Shown here piece after piece: positions 25,100-33,089 of a stretch of 64,000 nucleotides of DNA. How positions within the stretch are numbered: the stretch's first letter is position 1; the number at the start of each line of letters is the position of its first letter. This stretch comes from Demequina aurantiaca (lineage in GTDB: Bacteria > Actinomycetota > Actinomycetes > Actinomycetales > Demequinaceae): NCBI RefSeq assembly GCF_000975135.1, contig NZ_BBRF01000001.1, positions 744,296-808,295 on the forward strand, in the 5' to 3' direction. The position numbers were made by a program, and so were the translations under genes. The notes under the pieces were generated by a model that worked only from the letters and a program-made list of their open reading frames with translations, made no database searches and was not told the DNA's origin.

Positions 25100-26209
25100 C
25101 TAACTTTCCCTTCGGTTGGTGTTGCGATTGCGGTGAAAAATTCTTGAATAGAGAGAGGTCTTGGTTGTGCCTCGTGAGTTCGCGGCTCTTCGTGTCTGGT
25201 CGACGTAGACGGCGCCAACGAGGAACGCCCCGACGACGACCTGCTGCCAGTAGGGCTCGACGCCCAAGATGACGAAGCCATTTCGCAGGGTTGCGGGGAT
25301 GAAGAGTCCGACCAACGTGCCGAACACGGTGCCGATGCCACCGAAGAGGCTCGTTCCACCAATGACCACACCGGCGATGACGTCGAGGTTGGTGAGGCTG
25401 TGACCAGCGATCGTGGTGGAGCGGAAGAACGACAGGTTCAGCACTCCCGCAAGACCTGCCAGGAGTCCCGCGAAGGCGTAGACCTTAATGAGTTGGCGGT
25501 CGACGTTGATGCCTACGCGTCGGCACGCCTCGGCGTTCGAGCCGACGGCAGAGGTCCGCAAGCCAAAGCGGGTGTGGTTCAGCAGGACGATGCCGATGAT
25601 CACCACGGTGGTGGCGATGATGACGAGGCTGGGAACCCCGAACAGGCTTCCAAAGCCGACCGTATCGACCAGGACATCCGGAGACGCCCGCAGGTCGATT
25701 CCGCCCGTGAGCACCTGCGACAAACCCAGGGCGGCACCGAACGTACCAAGCGTCACGATCATTGGTGGCACTTTGGCCTTGGCGACAAGGAATCCGTTCA
25801 GTAGCCCCCAAGCAAGACCCGAGGCCAGGGCCGCGACGATGCCCAGGATGGCGACACCCCACCCTTGTCCCGTACCCACGTTCTCCATCACCATGGACGC
25901 GACCACGCCGCTGAAGACGAGTACTGAACCCATGGAGAGGTCGATGCCGCCGGTGACGATGATGAATGTGGTGCCCACGCCCAGGATCGCGAGGATTGAA
26001 ACGCTGATCGCGATATTGCGGAAGTTGGAGACAGACAGGAAGGCATCCGGGCTGAGCACCGAGAAGATCACCACGATCGCCAACCAGACCAACACGATCT
26101 GCATGGCCTGCGACTTGATGGCGTCACCGAGGCGGGAGGTGAACGGCTGTCGGATCACGCTGTCTTCGGTGTCGCGGAGCTTGACTGCGTCTTCAGTTTC
26201 GAGGCTCAT
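25100..26209 (-). CDS. Sugar ABC transporter permease (RbsC/FrcC family)
   Basis: A 369-residue membrane protein with about nine hydrophobic helices and the branched-chain/ribose-type permease signatures VTGGIDLSMGSVLVFSGVVA and GTSLFGGIGTVFGTLVG. It forms the pore of the importer. ATG 26209 overlaps the ATPase stop by 4 bp and is the correct start. A longer in-frame reading would run through the ATPase gene. The C-terminal tail after the last helix is polar and Arg/Asn-rich. Confidence 0.9.
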   Translation of the reverse strand: MSLETEDAVKLRDTEDSVIRQPFTSRLGDAIKSQAMQIVLVWLAIVVIFSVLSPDAFLSVSNFRNIAISVSILAILGVGTTFIIVTGGIDLSMGSVLVFSGVVASMVMENVGTGQGWGVAILGIVAALASGLAWGLLNGFLVAKAKVPPMIVTLGTFGAALGLSQVLTGGIDLRASPDVLVDTVGFGSLFGVPSLVIIATTVVIIGIVLLNHTRFGLRTSAVGSNAEACRRVGINVDRQLIKVYAFAGLLAGLAGVLNLSFFRSTTIAGHSLTNLDVIAGVVIGGTSLFGGIGTVFGTLVGLFIPATLRNGFVILGVEPYWQQVVVGAFLVGAVYVDQTRRAANSRGTTKTSLYSRIFHRNRNTNRRES

Positions 26210-26970
26210 GCCGCTTCCTTTCCATCGAGGGCGCCGGTCATGGCCCCCACGAGCTCCTCGACGTTCGTGTGCTTGGCTTCCATGACGGCTACGCGCTTGC
26301 CATGCCGTAGGACGTGCACACGGTCCGCCACGTCGAGCACGTGTGGCATGGAGTGGCTGATGAGCACGACGGCGATGCCCTTGTCGCGAATTCGTCGGAT
26401 CAAGTCCATGACTCCCTTGGTCTGAACTACGCCGAGCGCGGCCGTGGGCTCGTCGAGGAAAATCACTTCGCTGGCCCATGCTGCGGCACGTGCCACGGCG
26501 ATGGCCTGACGCTGTCCCCCGGACATGCCGCCGACCGGTCCGGAGAAGTTGCGCACCGTCGCGCCAAGTTCGGAGAACGCTCGCTTGCCCTCGTTCTTCA
26601 TGGCAGAGCGCTGCATGAATCCCAGTGCGCCCATGACGCCGGGCTTCATCAGCTCGCGACCCAGATACATGTTCTGGATGGGGTCGAGGTGGTTCGCCAG
26701 GGCAAGGTCCTGAAACACCGTTTCAATGCCACGGCTTCGAGCATCAGTTGGAGTCTCAAGTTGAATGGGCTCGCCGTTGAATAGGATCTGCCCTCCATTG
26801 GGCTGCTCAGCGCCCGACAGGATGCGCACCAGCGTGGACTTGCCCGCACCGTTGTCACCGATGAGCGCCGAAATCTCGCCCGGATACACATCGAAGTTGG
26901 CGCCCTCTAGCGCACGCACCGATCCGTACGAGCGTGAAATGTCTCGCGCTTCATAAATTGGTGTTGTCAT
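26206..26970 (-). CDS. Sugar ABC transporter ATPase, single-domain FrcA type
   Basis: A 254-residue ABC protein with Walker A GDNGAGKST near 36-44, the signature MSGGQRQA near 148, Walker B VIFLDEPTA and the switch histidine in ISHSM. Ribose-type ATPases are usually double-length (~500). A single domain of this size is characteristic of FrcA-like systems, where it works as a homodimer. It lies 68 bp after the LacI stop and is coupled to the permease. Confidence 0.9.
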   Translation of the reverse strand: MTTPIYEARDISRSYGSVRALEGANFDVYPGEISALIGDNGAGKSTLVRILSGAEQPNGGQILFNGEPIQLETPTDARSRGIETVFQDLALANHLDPIQNMYLGRELMKPGVMGALGFMQRSAMKNEGKRAFSELGATVRNFSGPVGGMSGGQRQAIAVARAAAWASEVIFLDEPTAALGVVQTKGVMDLIRRIRDKGIAVVLISHSMPHVLDVADRVHVLRHGKRVAVMEAKHTNVEELVGAMTGALDGKEAA

Positions 26971-27038
26971 CGTTGACCCCTTCCTGAGGTTCTTTCCGCA
27001 CTGGTCATTTCCACTCCCTTGTCGATTCGCCAGATGTT

Positions 27039-28094
27039 CTAGGTCGCGCCTGCGGGTATCGCGGCGCTTGGGTTTTGAGTTGTAGGACGGGGCGGCAACT
27101 CGCCGGAACCGCGCACGATTAAGCCGGCCGGAACCACGATTGGCTCCGTGGAGACGTCGATCGCTCCCGGCTCGAGTCGGGCCAACAGCGTCTCCGCTGC
27201 TATCTGACCCAGTCGGTGAGGCGAGTGGTCGATTGCTGTGATGGCGGGCGTGAGGCTCTCCGCCATCGGGAAGTCTCCGAAGGCGAGAAACGCCGTGTCA
27301 GTGCGCCCCACCAGGTGCAGGGCGGGCACGACGCCGAGCGATAGCCGGGTGTTGGTGGCAATCAGAGCAGTAGGGGGGTGCTCGAGCGCAAACAGTTGGT
27401 CAATGGCGTCCCTCACGTAACTCTCGTCCAGGCAGTCGTCGCGCACCAGGTCGGGATCAAAGGTGATTCCGCCGTCCGCCATGGCCTGCCGGAATCCCGC
27501 GTGGCGGTCTCGAGTCGTGGGAACAGACTGCGAATCACTCACAATTGCGATGCGTCGATGCCCGTGGCTCGTGAGGTGCTGCCCTGCAATGCGCGCAAGT
27601 CCAAAGTCGTCCGAGACCACCGACTGCGAGCCAGGAAACTCGCCGACCCGATCGACGAACACCACAGGCAGGTCTCCTAGGCGCAAGCCCTCAAGACTGT
27701 TTTCGGAGCCCGGCATCACGATCACCCCAGCGCAACGACGCTGCTGAAAGTCCTGGACGATGGCTCGCTCGCGGCTCACGTCGCGGTGGCTGGAGGTGAT
27801 GAGTACCTGGTAGCCAGCGTCAGATAGGCGGGATTCGATGCTGGCGACCAGCGACGCGACGAATACGTCCCCGATCCCCTCAACGACCACACCTACACTG
27901 CGATCTCGTCCGGCGCGTAGCGAACGGGCGGCCGGGTCGGGGCGGTAGTCAAGTTCCCGCATGGCCTCGAGCACCTTGGCACGCGTGGCCGGGGCGACAC
28001 TCGGGTCGTTGTTGAGCACCCGTGAGGCGGTCTTGATCGAGACCTCAGCCATCATGGCCACGTCTCGGAGAATGGGTTCCTTGTGACTCTTCAC
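27039..28094 (-). CDS. LacI-family regulator 2 of the sugar/polyol regulon
   Basis: A 351-residue repressor with an HTH (ILRDVAMMAEVSIKTASRV), a canonical hinge RSLRAGRD, and an effector domain clearly related to regulator 1 (shared GDFP-AE/AD-L-PAI segment). GTG 28094 was chosen because the HTH begins a few residues later; upstream ATGs at 28208 and 28199 would add an unusual 35-residue leader and cannot be excluded. It is the first gene of the importer-kinase-aldolase operon and is preceded by the second mirrored operator, so it probably represses itself and the operon. Confidence 0.87.
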   Translation of the reverse strand: MKSHKEPILRDVAMMAEVSIKTASRVLNNDPSVAPATRAKVLEAMRELDYRPDPAARSLRAGRDRSVGVVVEGIGDVFVASLVASIESRLSDAGYQVLITSSHRDVSRERAIVQDFQQRRCAGVIVMPGSENSLEGLRLGDLPVVFVDRVGEFPGSQSVVSDDFGLARIAGQHLTSHGHRRIAIVSDSQSVPTTRDRHAGFRQAMADGGITFDPDLVRDDCLDESYVRDAIDQLFALEHPPTALIATNTRLSLGVVPALHLVGRTDTAFLAFGDFPMAESLTPAITAIDHSPHRLGQIAAETLLARLEPGAIDVSTEPIVVPAGLIVRGSGELPPRPTTQNPSAAIPAGAT

Positions 28095-28224
28095 GATGCC
28101 GACCCCGGCTTGACTTCCGTGAGGACGAGGACGAGTGCGGATGCCGACTGCGAGCCAGTTGCGAGCATTTCCATCACCCTCCTCATCGAGGCATGTCATC
28201 GTTGTCATTGGAACAGCGATTCCC

Positions 28225-28253
28225 ATCATGGGGCGGTATGACACCGATGTCAA
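28225..28253 (-). promoter_or_regulatory. Predicted promoter of the LacI-importer-kinase-aldolase operon
   Basis: TTGACA (28253-28248) and CATGAT (28230-28225) are spaced by 17 bp on the minus strand. The -35 hexamer is made of the operator's TGACA arm plus one base. Transcription would start near 28218, giving a leader of about 125 bases to GTG 28094. Confidence 0.6.
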
Positions 28254-28275
28254 GCGGTAGTTGACATCGGTGTCA
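28239..28275. promoter_or_regulatory. Mirrored double LacI-type operator, copy 2
   Basis: TGACACCGATGTCA (28239-28252) and TGACATCGGTGTCA (28262-28275) are separated by 9 bp, so their centres are 23 bp apart. This is the same pair as at 19680-19716 with the two 14-mers in the opposite order. The left site overlaps the -35 of the operon promoter. The gap 28095-28383 holds no other visible feature. Confidence 0.85.
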
Positions 28276-28383
28276 TCTTTGTTGCAAAGACGTGACATTT
28301 GGGGGCAATCGGGCGGCCGCGCCTAGGCGTGTGCCATGGCGAGCGTGAGCAATCAGCGGGATCTGCGCCGTGCGGGAAGCGAA

Positions 28384-28953
28384 CTACCTGGTAGATCGGG
28401 TGAGTGCCGCAGCGATGCTGGTCACCTGGTCCTGCGGATTGTCGGCACCGTCGACCTCAATGTGCCGCACGCTAGGCGGATTGAGGTCAACCGACGCAAG
28501 GTAACCGTCAGGGTCGGCAACCTTGTCCGCGTCGCGCGTCGCACCGCGCGCGACCAAGCGTTCGATGAGGAGCCCGGGCTCCAGCCGGATCCACACCAGG
28601 TGAACCTGCCCGCCGGCATCGCCCAGCCGCGATTCCAGCCGCTCCCAGGCCTCGGCATCGGCGCGCTCTGCCGTGAAGGGTGCAATCAGAATGACGGAGA
28701 CTCCCCCGCGGAGACAGTCCGACGCGACCTGTAACAGGCATTCGTAGCGTGCGTCTCGAGTAAGTGTTGCGACGCGTGGGTCCGCGTAGTCCGACGTCCC
28801 CATGGATTTCATGATCACGTCGACCAGCGGGTTCGTCATCGAATCCTGGTCCAGGACCGCGGCACCAATCTCGCGTCCGAGCGCCACCGCGGTAGTTGAT
28901 TTTCCCGAGGCTGGGGCACCAGTCATCACTATCGCTAAGGGGTTGTCACTCAC
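28384..28953 (-). CDS. P-loop kinase-like ATP-binding protein
   Basis: A 189-residue single-domain protein with Walker A GAPASGKST (12-20), a DQDSM segment, and a late RLVARGATRD lid-like segment. It resembles gluconokinase-like and chloramphenicol-phosphotransferase-like P-loop kinases. The substrate is unknown. It stands alone on the minus strand, just upstream of the tRNA-Leu terminator, and I see no operator of the neighbouring regulon ahead of it. Confidence 0.75.
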   Translation of the reverse strand: MSDNPLAIVMTGAPASGKSTTAVALGREIGAAVLDQDSMTNPLVDVIMKSMGTSDYADPRVATLTRDARYECLLQVASDCLRGGVSVILIAPFTAERADAEAWERLESRLGDAGGQVHLVWIRLEPGLLIERLVARGATRDADKVADPDGYLASVDLNPPSVRHIEVDGADNPQDQVTSIAAALTRSTR

Positions 28954-29141
28954 TCTCGTACCTTAGCGTCACGGTTCCCAGGACCCAGCCCCGAGCTGGC
29001 TCATGGCGCTCGTGCCCTCCTCCGTGGAGCGCGAGTCCGTGAGCATTCGAGCGCCGAACAGCGCCAGCCGATGCGGCAGTAGCCCGATCGCTCCGGTCAC
29101 CGCGAGCGAAACTCGCCCAGGCATCGGCCGCATCAAACGCA

Positions 29142-29173
29142 AGAAAGCCCCGGTCCGAAGACCGGGGCTTTCT
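29142..29173. terminator. Terminator downstream of tRNA-Leu
   Basis: A perfect 14-bp stem (AGAAAGCCCCGGTC at 29142-29155 with its complement at 29160-29173) and a CGAA loop. It lies directly after the minus-strand tRNA gene. Confidence 0.8.
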
Positions 29174-29178
29174 GTCTG

Positions 29179-29262
29179 TGCGCGAGGGGGGAGTTGAACC
29201 CCCACGTCCTTTCGGACACACGGACCTGAACCGTGCGCGTCTGCCTATTCCGCCACTCGCGC
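29179..29262 (-). tRNA. tRNA-Leu (anticodon CAG)
   Basis: 84 bases. The acceptor stem GCGCGAG pairs with CTCGCGC. The anticodon loop GTTCAGGT holds CAG within the stem ACG/CGT. A class II variable arm (GTGTCCGAAAGGACGT) and a GGTTCAACTCC T-arm follow. CCA is not encoded. A strong terminator follows it, and fhaA starts 47 bp away on the other strand. Confidence 0.95.
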
Positions 29263-29297
29263 GCGCCGGGAAACTCTAACACGAATTGGTACCCATA

Positions 29298-29303
29298 TAC
29301 GAT
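29298..29303 (+). promoter_or_regulatory. -10 element TACGAT for a leaderless fhaA transcript
   Basis: TACGAT ends seven bases before the ATG at 29310, so transcription would begin at or next to the A of the start codon. No Shine-Dalgarno sequence is present. Confidence 0.5.
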
Positions 29304-29309
29304 GTGACC

Positions 29310-30017
29310 ATGGGAGTACTAGACCGATTCGAGAAGGGCGTCGAGAACGCTGTTCAAACGGCGTTTGCGAAATCGTTCAAGTCCGGTGTCAAGCCAGTTG
29401 AACTCGCCGCAGCGCTCAAGCGCGAGGCCGATGCTCGCGCGGCTGTCGTCGACCGCAGCAGGACGGTGACTCCCAACGAGTACTCCATCTCACTGTCGGC
29501 CACGGACTACGAGACCGTGACCGGCTGGGGCGAGGACGCGATGCAGCACGAGCTCGAGGAGGCGCTGCAGGTCCACGCGGAGCGCCAACGCTACAGCTTT
29601 GTGGGATCGGTGGACGTCGAGTTCACCAAGGACGACTCCCTCGCGACCGGCCGTTACGCAGTGGCATCTCGCACTACCCGCGGCCCGGTTGCCCCGGCGA
29701 CGAGCCGCGATTCGCAGTCACGCTTCCCGCTGCTCGACGTGGATGGCATGCGCTACAACCTCACCGGCGAGAACACCACGGTGGGCCGCGGCTCCGAGTC
29801 GGACATCGTGGTGGACGATTCTGGCGTCTCCCGGCAACACATTCGGTTCGAAGTGACGCCCCATGGCACCATCCTCACGGATCTGGGCTCAACAAACGGT
29901 ACCTTCGTGGAAGACCAACGAATCAACGAGGTGACGTTGCTAGACGGCAACGCCATCACAATCGGACGAACCACCATCATGTACTGGGATGGGATTGCTG
30001 CGGACGGAGAAGACTAG
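29310..30017 (+). CDS. fhaA: FhaA-like protein (DUF3662 plus FHA domain)
   Basis: A 235-residue protein. The N-terminal DUF3662 domain (MGVLDRFEKGVENAVQTAFAK) is followed by a linker and a C-terminal FHA domain (about 145-230) with TVGRGSESDI, SRQH and STNGTF, the phosphothreonine-binding residues. In mycobacteria FhaA binds phosphorylated MviN/MurJ-type proteins and links Ser/Thr kinases to wall synthesis. It is shorter than mycobacterial FhaA (~520) because the long low-complexity linker is missing. ATG 29310 was chosen by the family N-terminus. It is the first gene of the fhaA-pknB operon. Confidence 0.9.
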   Translation: MGVLDRFEKGVENAVQTAFAKSFKSGVKPVELAAALKREADARAAVVDRSRTVTPNEYSISLSATDYETVTGWGEDAMQHELEEALQVHAERQRYSFVGSVDVEFTKDDSLATGRYAVASRTTRGPVAPATSRDSQSRFPLLDVDGMRYNLTGENTTVGRGSESDIVVDDSGVSRQHIRFEVTPHGTILTDLGSTNGTFVEDQRINEVTLLDGNAITIGRTTIMYWDGIAADGED

Positions 30018-30020
30018 GCG

Positions 30021-30539
30021 ATGAGCCAAATCTCGATCACGCTCCTGCGACTGGGGTTTCTGATCCTTCTTTGGGCTCTCGTATTGTCGGCAATTGGCGT
30101 ACTTCGCTCGGACCTCTACGGCACGCGGGTGACGTCTCGCGGCAAGGGCATGAATCGGCGCAAGACCGACGCTCGGGCGGACAAGATGGCCACGCCCTCG
30201 CGCGCGGCGACGGGAGTGCGCACCGGTGGCATGTCTCCGCGGGAGTCCACCGCCGCCCATCTGGCCGTGACGGCTGGCCCGCTGAAGGGCACCACGATCC
30301 CGCTCGGTAGCGCTCCTGTCATGATCGGCAGGGCCGCCACGTGCACCGTGGTGATCGAGGACGACTACTGCTCGTCGCGACACTGCCGCGTCTACCCGGA
30401 CGGTGGCCAGTGGATGGTCGAGGACCTCGGTTCCACCAATGGCACGTTCCTGTCCAACCAGCGCGTCGACGACCCGGTGCCGTTCCACGTGGGGGACAAG
30501 CTCTCACTCGGCGCCACCGCGATCGAACTGAGGTCGTGA
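30021..30539 (+). CDS. fhaB: FhaB-like membrane-anchored FHA protein
   Basis: A 172-residue protein with an N-terminal membrane helix (about 6-27) and an SDLYG segment typical of FhaB/FipA. A basic linker and a cytosolic FHA domain follow (MIGRAATCTV, SSRHCRVY, STNGTF). It recognises phosphothreonine made by PknA/PknB and is linked to septal wall synthesis in mycobacteria. It begins 3 bp after fhaA. Confidence 0.92.
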   Translation: MSQISITLLRLGFLILLWALVLSAIGVLRSDLYGTRVTSRGKGMNRRKTDARADKMATPSRAATGVRTGGMSPRESTAAHLAVTAGPLKGTTIPLGSAPVMIGRAATCTVVIEDDYCSSRHCRVYPDGGQWMVEDLGSTNGTFLSNQRVDDPVPFHVGDKLSLGATAIELRS

Positions 30540-30540
30540 C

Positions 30541-31746
30541 GTGTTCTTAGGGATCAACTTTGCCGCGCGCTCTGACGTCGGTCTTGTGCGGGCAAATAAC
30601 CAGGACTCCGGATTTGCGGGCCCCCACCTCCTCCTGGTCGCGGACGGCATGGGCGGCGCCGCCGGAGGAGACATCGCATCGTCCATTGTCATTGGTCGAC
30701 TCGCGGAACTCGACGGTGAGTCCTTAGGCCCCGATGAGGCCCTCGACGAACTCAAGGAAGCCATCGCCGACGCTCACGCGGAGATCGTGCAGCGCGCGAA
30801 GAACGACCCCGAACTCTCTGGCCTCGGCACCACGGTGACGGCGCTCCTACGCTCCGGATCCTCGCTCGCGATGGCGCACATCGGCGACTCGCGGGCGTAT
30901 CTCCTGCGCAATGGCGACTTCGACCAGGTCACGACGGACCACAGTTTTGTTCAGCACCTCGTGGACACCGGTCGCCTCTCCGTGGCTGATGCCGAGAACC
31001 ACCCCAAGCGGTCGATGCTGTTGCGAGTTCTGGGCGACATCGACGCCGACGTGCCCGTGGATATCTCGGTGCGCGAGACCCGCCCGGGCGACCGCTGGAT
31101 GCTGTGCTCGGACGGACTATCGGGCGTCGTCAGTCGGGACACGATTCACCGGACGATGCTCGAGGTTGAGCACCCCGCCGACTGCGCCGATGCGCTGGTT
31201 TCGCTGGCGATCGCCGCGGGGGCCCCCGACAACGTCACCTGCATTATTGGCGACATCGTGGACATCGACGCATCACCCGATGGCGTGGGCCCGGCCACCG
31301 CATCACAGATTGTCGGCTCCGCCGCACGCGATCGCCACCGGCCTTCGCAGGGCGGGCACGGCGCGGCGGGCAAGGCCGCGAAGCTCTCCGCTCACGCGGA
31401 TCCCGACGACGACGAGGAGCCGTCCCGGTGGGCCTCCACCTGGCCCAAGATTCGCCCCTGGCTGTTGCCCGTGATCGCTCTGCTGGCCGTCATTGCCGCC
31501 GCATGGGGCGGATACGCGTGGACCCAGACGCAGTACTACATTGGCGACCATAACGGACAAGTGTCCATCTACCAGGGCATACCTGGCGAGATCGGGCCGA
31601 TGAATCTGCACAATCTGGTGACCGAGACCACTGTCTCGCTCGACAGCCTCGCGCCCTTCGAACGTGACCGCATCATTGAGACCATCCGCGTTGATTCCGT
31701 CTCCGACGCCTACGAGGTCGTCGGCACTCTCGAGGAAACCAACTAG
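30541..31746 (+). CDS. pstP: PP2C-family Ser/Thr phosphatase PstP
   Basis: A 401-residue membrane phosphatase that reverses PknA/PknB phosphorylation. The PP2C domain (1-~240) shows DVGLVRANNQD, DGMGGAAGGD, GDSRAYLLR, CSDGLSGVV and PDNVTCI, so the metal-binding aspartates are intact. A linker, one membrane helix (about 303-322) and a short extracytoplasmic tail follow. The start is GTG, one base after the fhaB stop. Confidence 0.95.
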   Translation: MFLGINFAARSDVGLVRANNQDSGFAGPHLLLVADGMGGAAGGDIASSIVIGRLAELDGESLGPDEALDELKEAIADAHAEIVQRAKNDPELSGLGTTVTALLRSGSSLAMAHIGDSRAYLLRNGDFDQVTTDHSFVQHLVDTGRLSVADAENHPKRSMLLRVLGDIDADVPVDISVRETRPGDRWMLCSDGLSGVVSRDTIHRTMLEVEHPADCADALVSLAIAAGAPDNVTCIIGDIVDIDASPDGVGPATASQIVGSAARDRHRPSQGGHGAAGKAAKLSAHADPDDDEEPSRWASTWPKIRPWLLPVIALLAVIAAAWGGYAWTQTQYYIGDHNGQVSIYQGIPGEIGPMNLHNLVTETTVSLDSLAPFERDRIIETIRVDSVSDAYEVVGTLEETN

Positions 31747-33089
31747 TGGCTACTGTCGCCGAGATCCGCGTCCACCGAGGACGCAGGTCAGAGGTTGCCC
31801 TGCTCGCTATCGCGGTGTTGATCGCCGTGCTGGCGCGGGCCCTGGTCGACTACCACGCCGACGTTCTCGAGCTCCGGGACCTGGGGATCTACGCGCTCAC
31901 CGCGGTCGGCCTGGCCACCACGGCGCACCTGGTGCTACGCCGCTATGCGCCGTCCGCTGACACCGTTCTCCTCCCCGCCGTCTTTGCCCTCAACGGCATC
32001 GGCATCGCGATGATCCGCCGCATCGACTTTGCCTACGCCGAGCGCGGGCGCGACACCACCTTCGGCAACGTGCAGATTGGTTGGGCGATCCTGGGCATCG
32101 CGCTCATGATCGGCGTCATCCTGCTGGTGCGCGACCACCGTGTGCTGCGCCGCTATACGTACACCGCCGGACTGGTCGGCCTCATCGGCTTGATGCTGCC
32201 GCTGTTCCCCGTCATCGGCACCGAAATCAATGGCGCCCGTATCTGGATTCACCTCTTTGGCCGCTCTCTCCAGCCCGCCGAGTTTGCCAAGATCGCACTC
32301 GTCATCTTCTTTGCTGGCTACCTGGTCACCAACCGCGACACGCTCGCGCTGGCCGGGCCAAAGTTCCTCGGCATGCGATTCCCGCGACCGCGCGACATGG
32401 GTCCGTTGGTCCTGGTGTGGCTGGCATCGATGCTGGTACAGGTGTACGAGCGCGACCTGGGCACGTCACTGCTGTTCTTCGGGGTCTTCCTAGCCATGCT
32501 CTACGTCGCGACCGAGCGGCTGAGTTGGGTCATCGTGGGACTCGGGATGTTCGTCGCGGGCGCCGCCTTTGCCGGCACGGTCTTCGCGCACGTCCATTCG
32601 CGGTACGAGGCCTGGCTACACGCACTAGACCCAGCGGTCTACGCATCGGGCGCCTCCGAGCAACTGGTGAGAGGGCTGTTCGGCATGGCCTCCGGCGGAC
32701 TGCTCGGGACCGGCCTAGGCGAGGGCCGCCCCGACCTGGTGCCCTACGCAGAGTCCGACTTCATCATTTCCTCACTAGGGGAAGAACTGGGACTCACCGG
32801 CGTCATGGCGATCCTGACGCTGTACGTGATCATTGTGCAGCGCGCAATGCGCACCGCGATCGGCGTCCGCGACGGCTTCGGCAAGCTCCTCGCAGTCGGC
32901 CTGGGATTCTCCCTGGCCCTTCAAGTCTTCATCGTCGTGGGCGGCGTCACGCGCGTGATCCCCCTGACCGGACTCACCACGCCGTTCCTCGCGTACGGAG
33001 GTTCGTCGATGCTCGCGAACTGGATAGTGGTGGGCCTCATCCTGCGCATATCCGACCAGGCCCGCCGACCATCGCAGGAGGTGTCGTAG
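31746..33089 (+). CDS. rodA: RodA/FtsW-family peptidoglycan polymerase (SEDS)
   Basis: A 447-residue integral membrane glycosyltransferase that polymerises lipid II. It has about 12 hydrophobic helices, a QPAEFAKIALVIF block near 176 and a late PLTGLTTPFLAYGGSS block, both SEDS signatures. Its pairing with pbpA points to RodA rather than FtsW. The GTG start overlaps the pstP stop by one base. Confidence 0.93.
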   Translation: MATVAEIRVHRGRRSEVALLAIAVLIAVLARALVDYHADVLELRDLGIYALTAVGLATTAHLVLRRYAPSADTVLLPAVFALNGIGIAMIRRIDFAYAERGRDTTFGNVQIGWAILGIALMIGVILLVRDHRVLRRYTYTAGLVGLIGLMLPLFPVIGTEINGARIWIHLFGRSLQPAEFAKIALVIFFAGYLVTNRDTLALAGPKFLGMRFPRPRDMGPLVLVWLASMLVQVYERDLGTSLLFFGVFLAMLYVATERLSWVIVGLGMFVAGAAFAGTVFAHVHSRYEAWLHALDPAVYASGASEQLVRGLFGMASGGLLGTGLGEGRPDLVPYAESDFIISSLGEELGLTGVMAILTLYVIIVQRAMRTAIGVRDGFGKLLAVGLGFSLALQVFIVVGGVTRVIPLTGLTTPFLAYGGSSMLANWIVVGLILRISDQARRPSQEVS

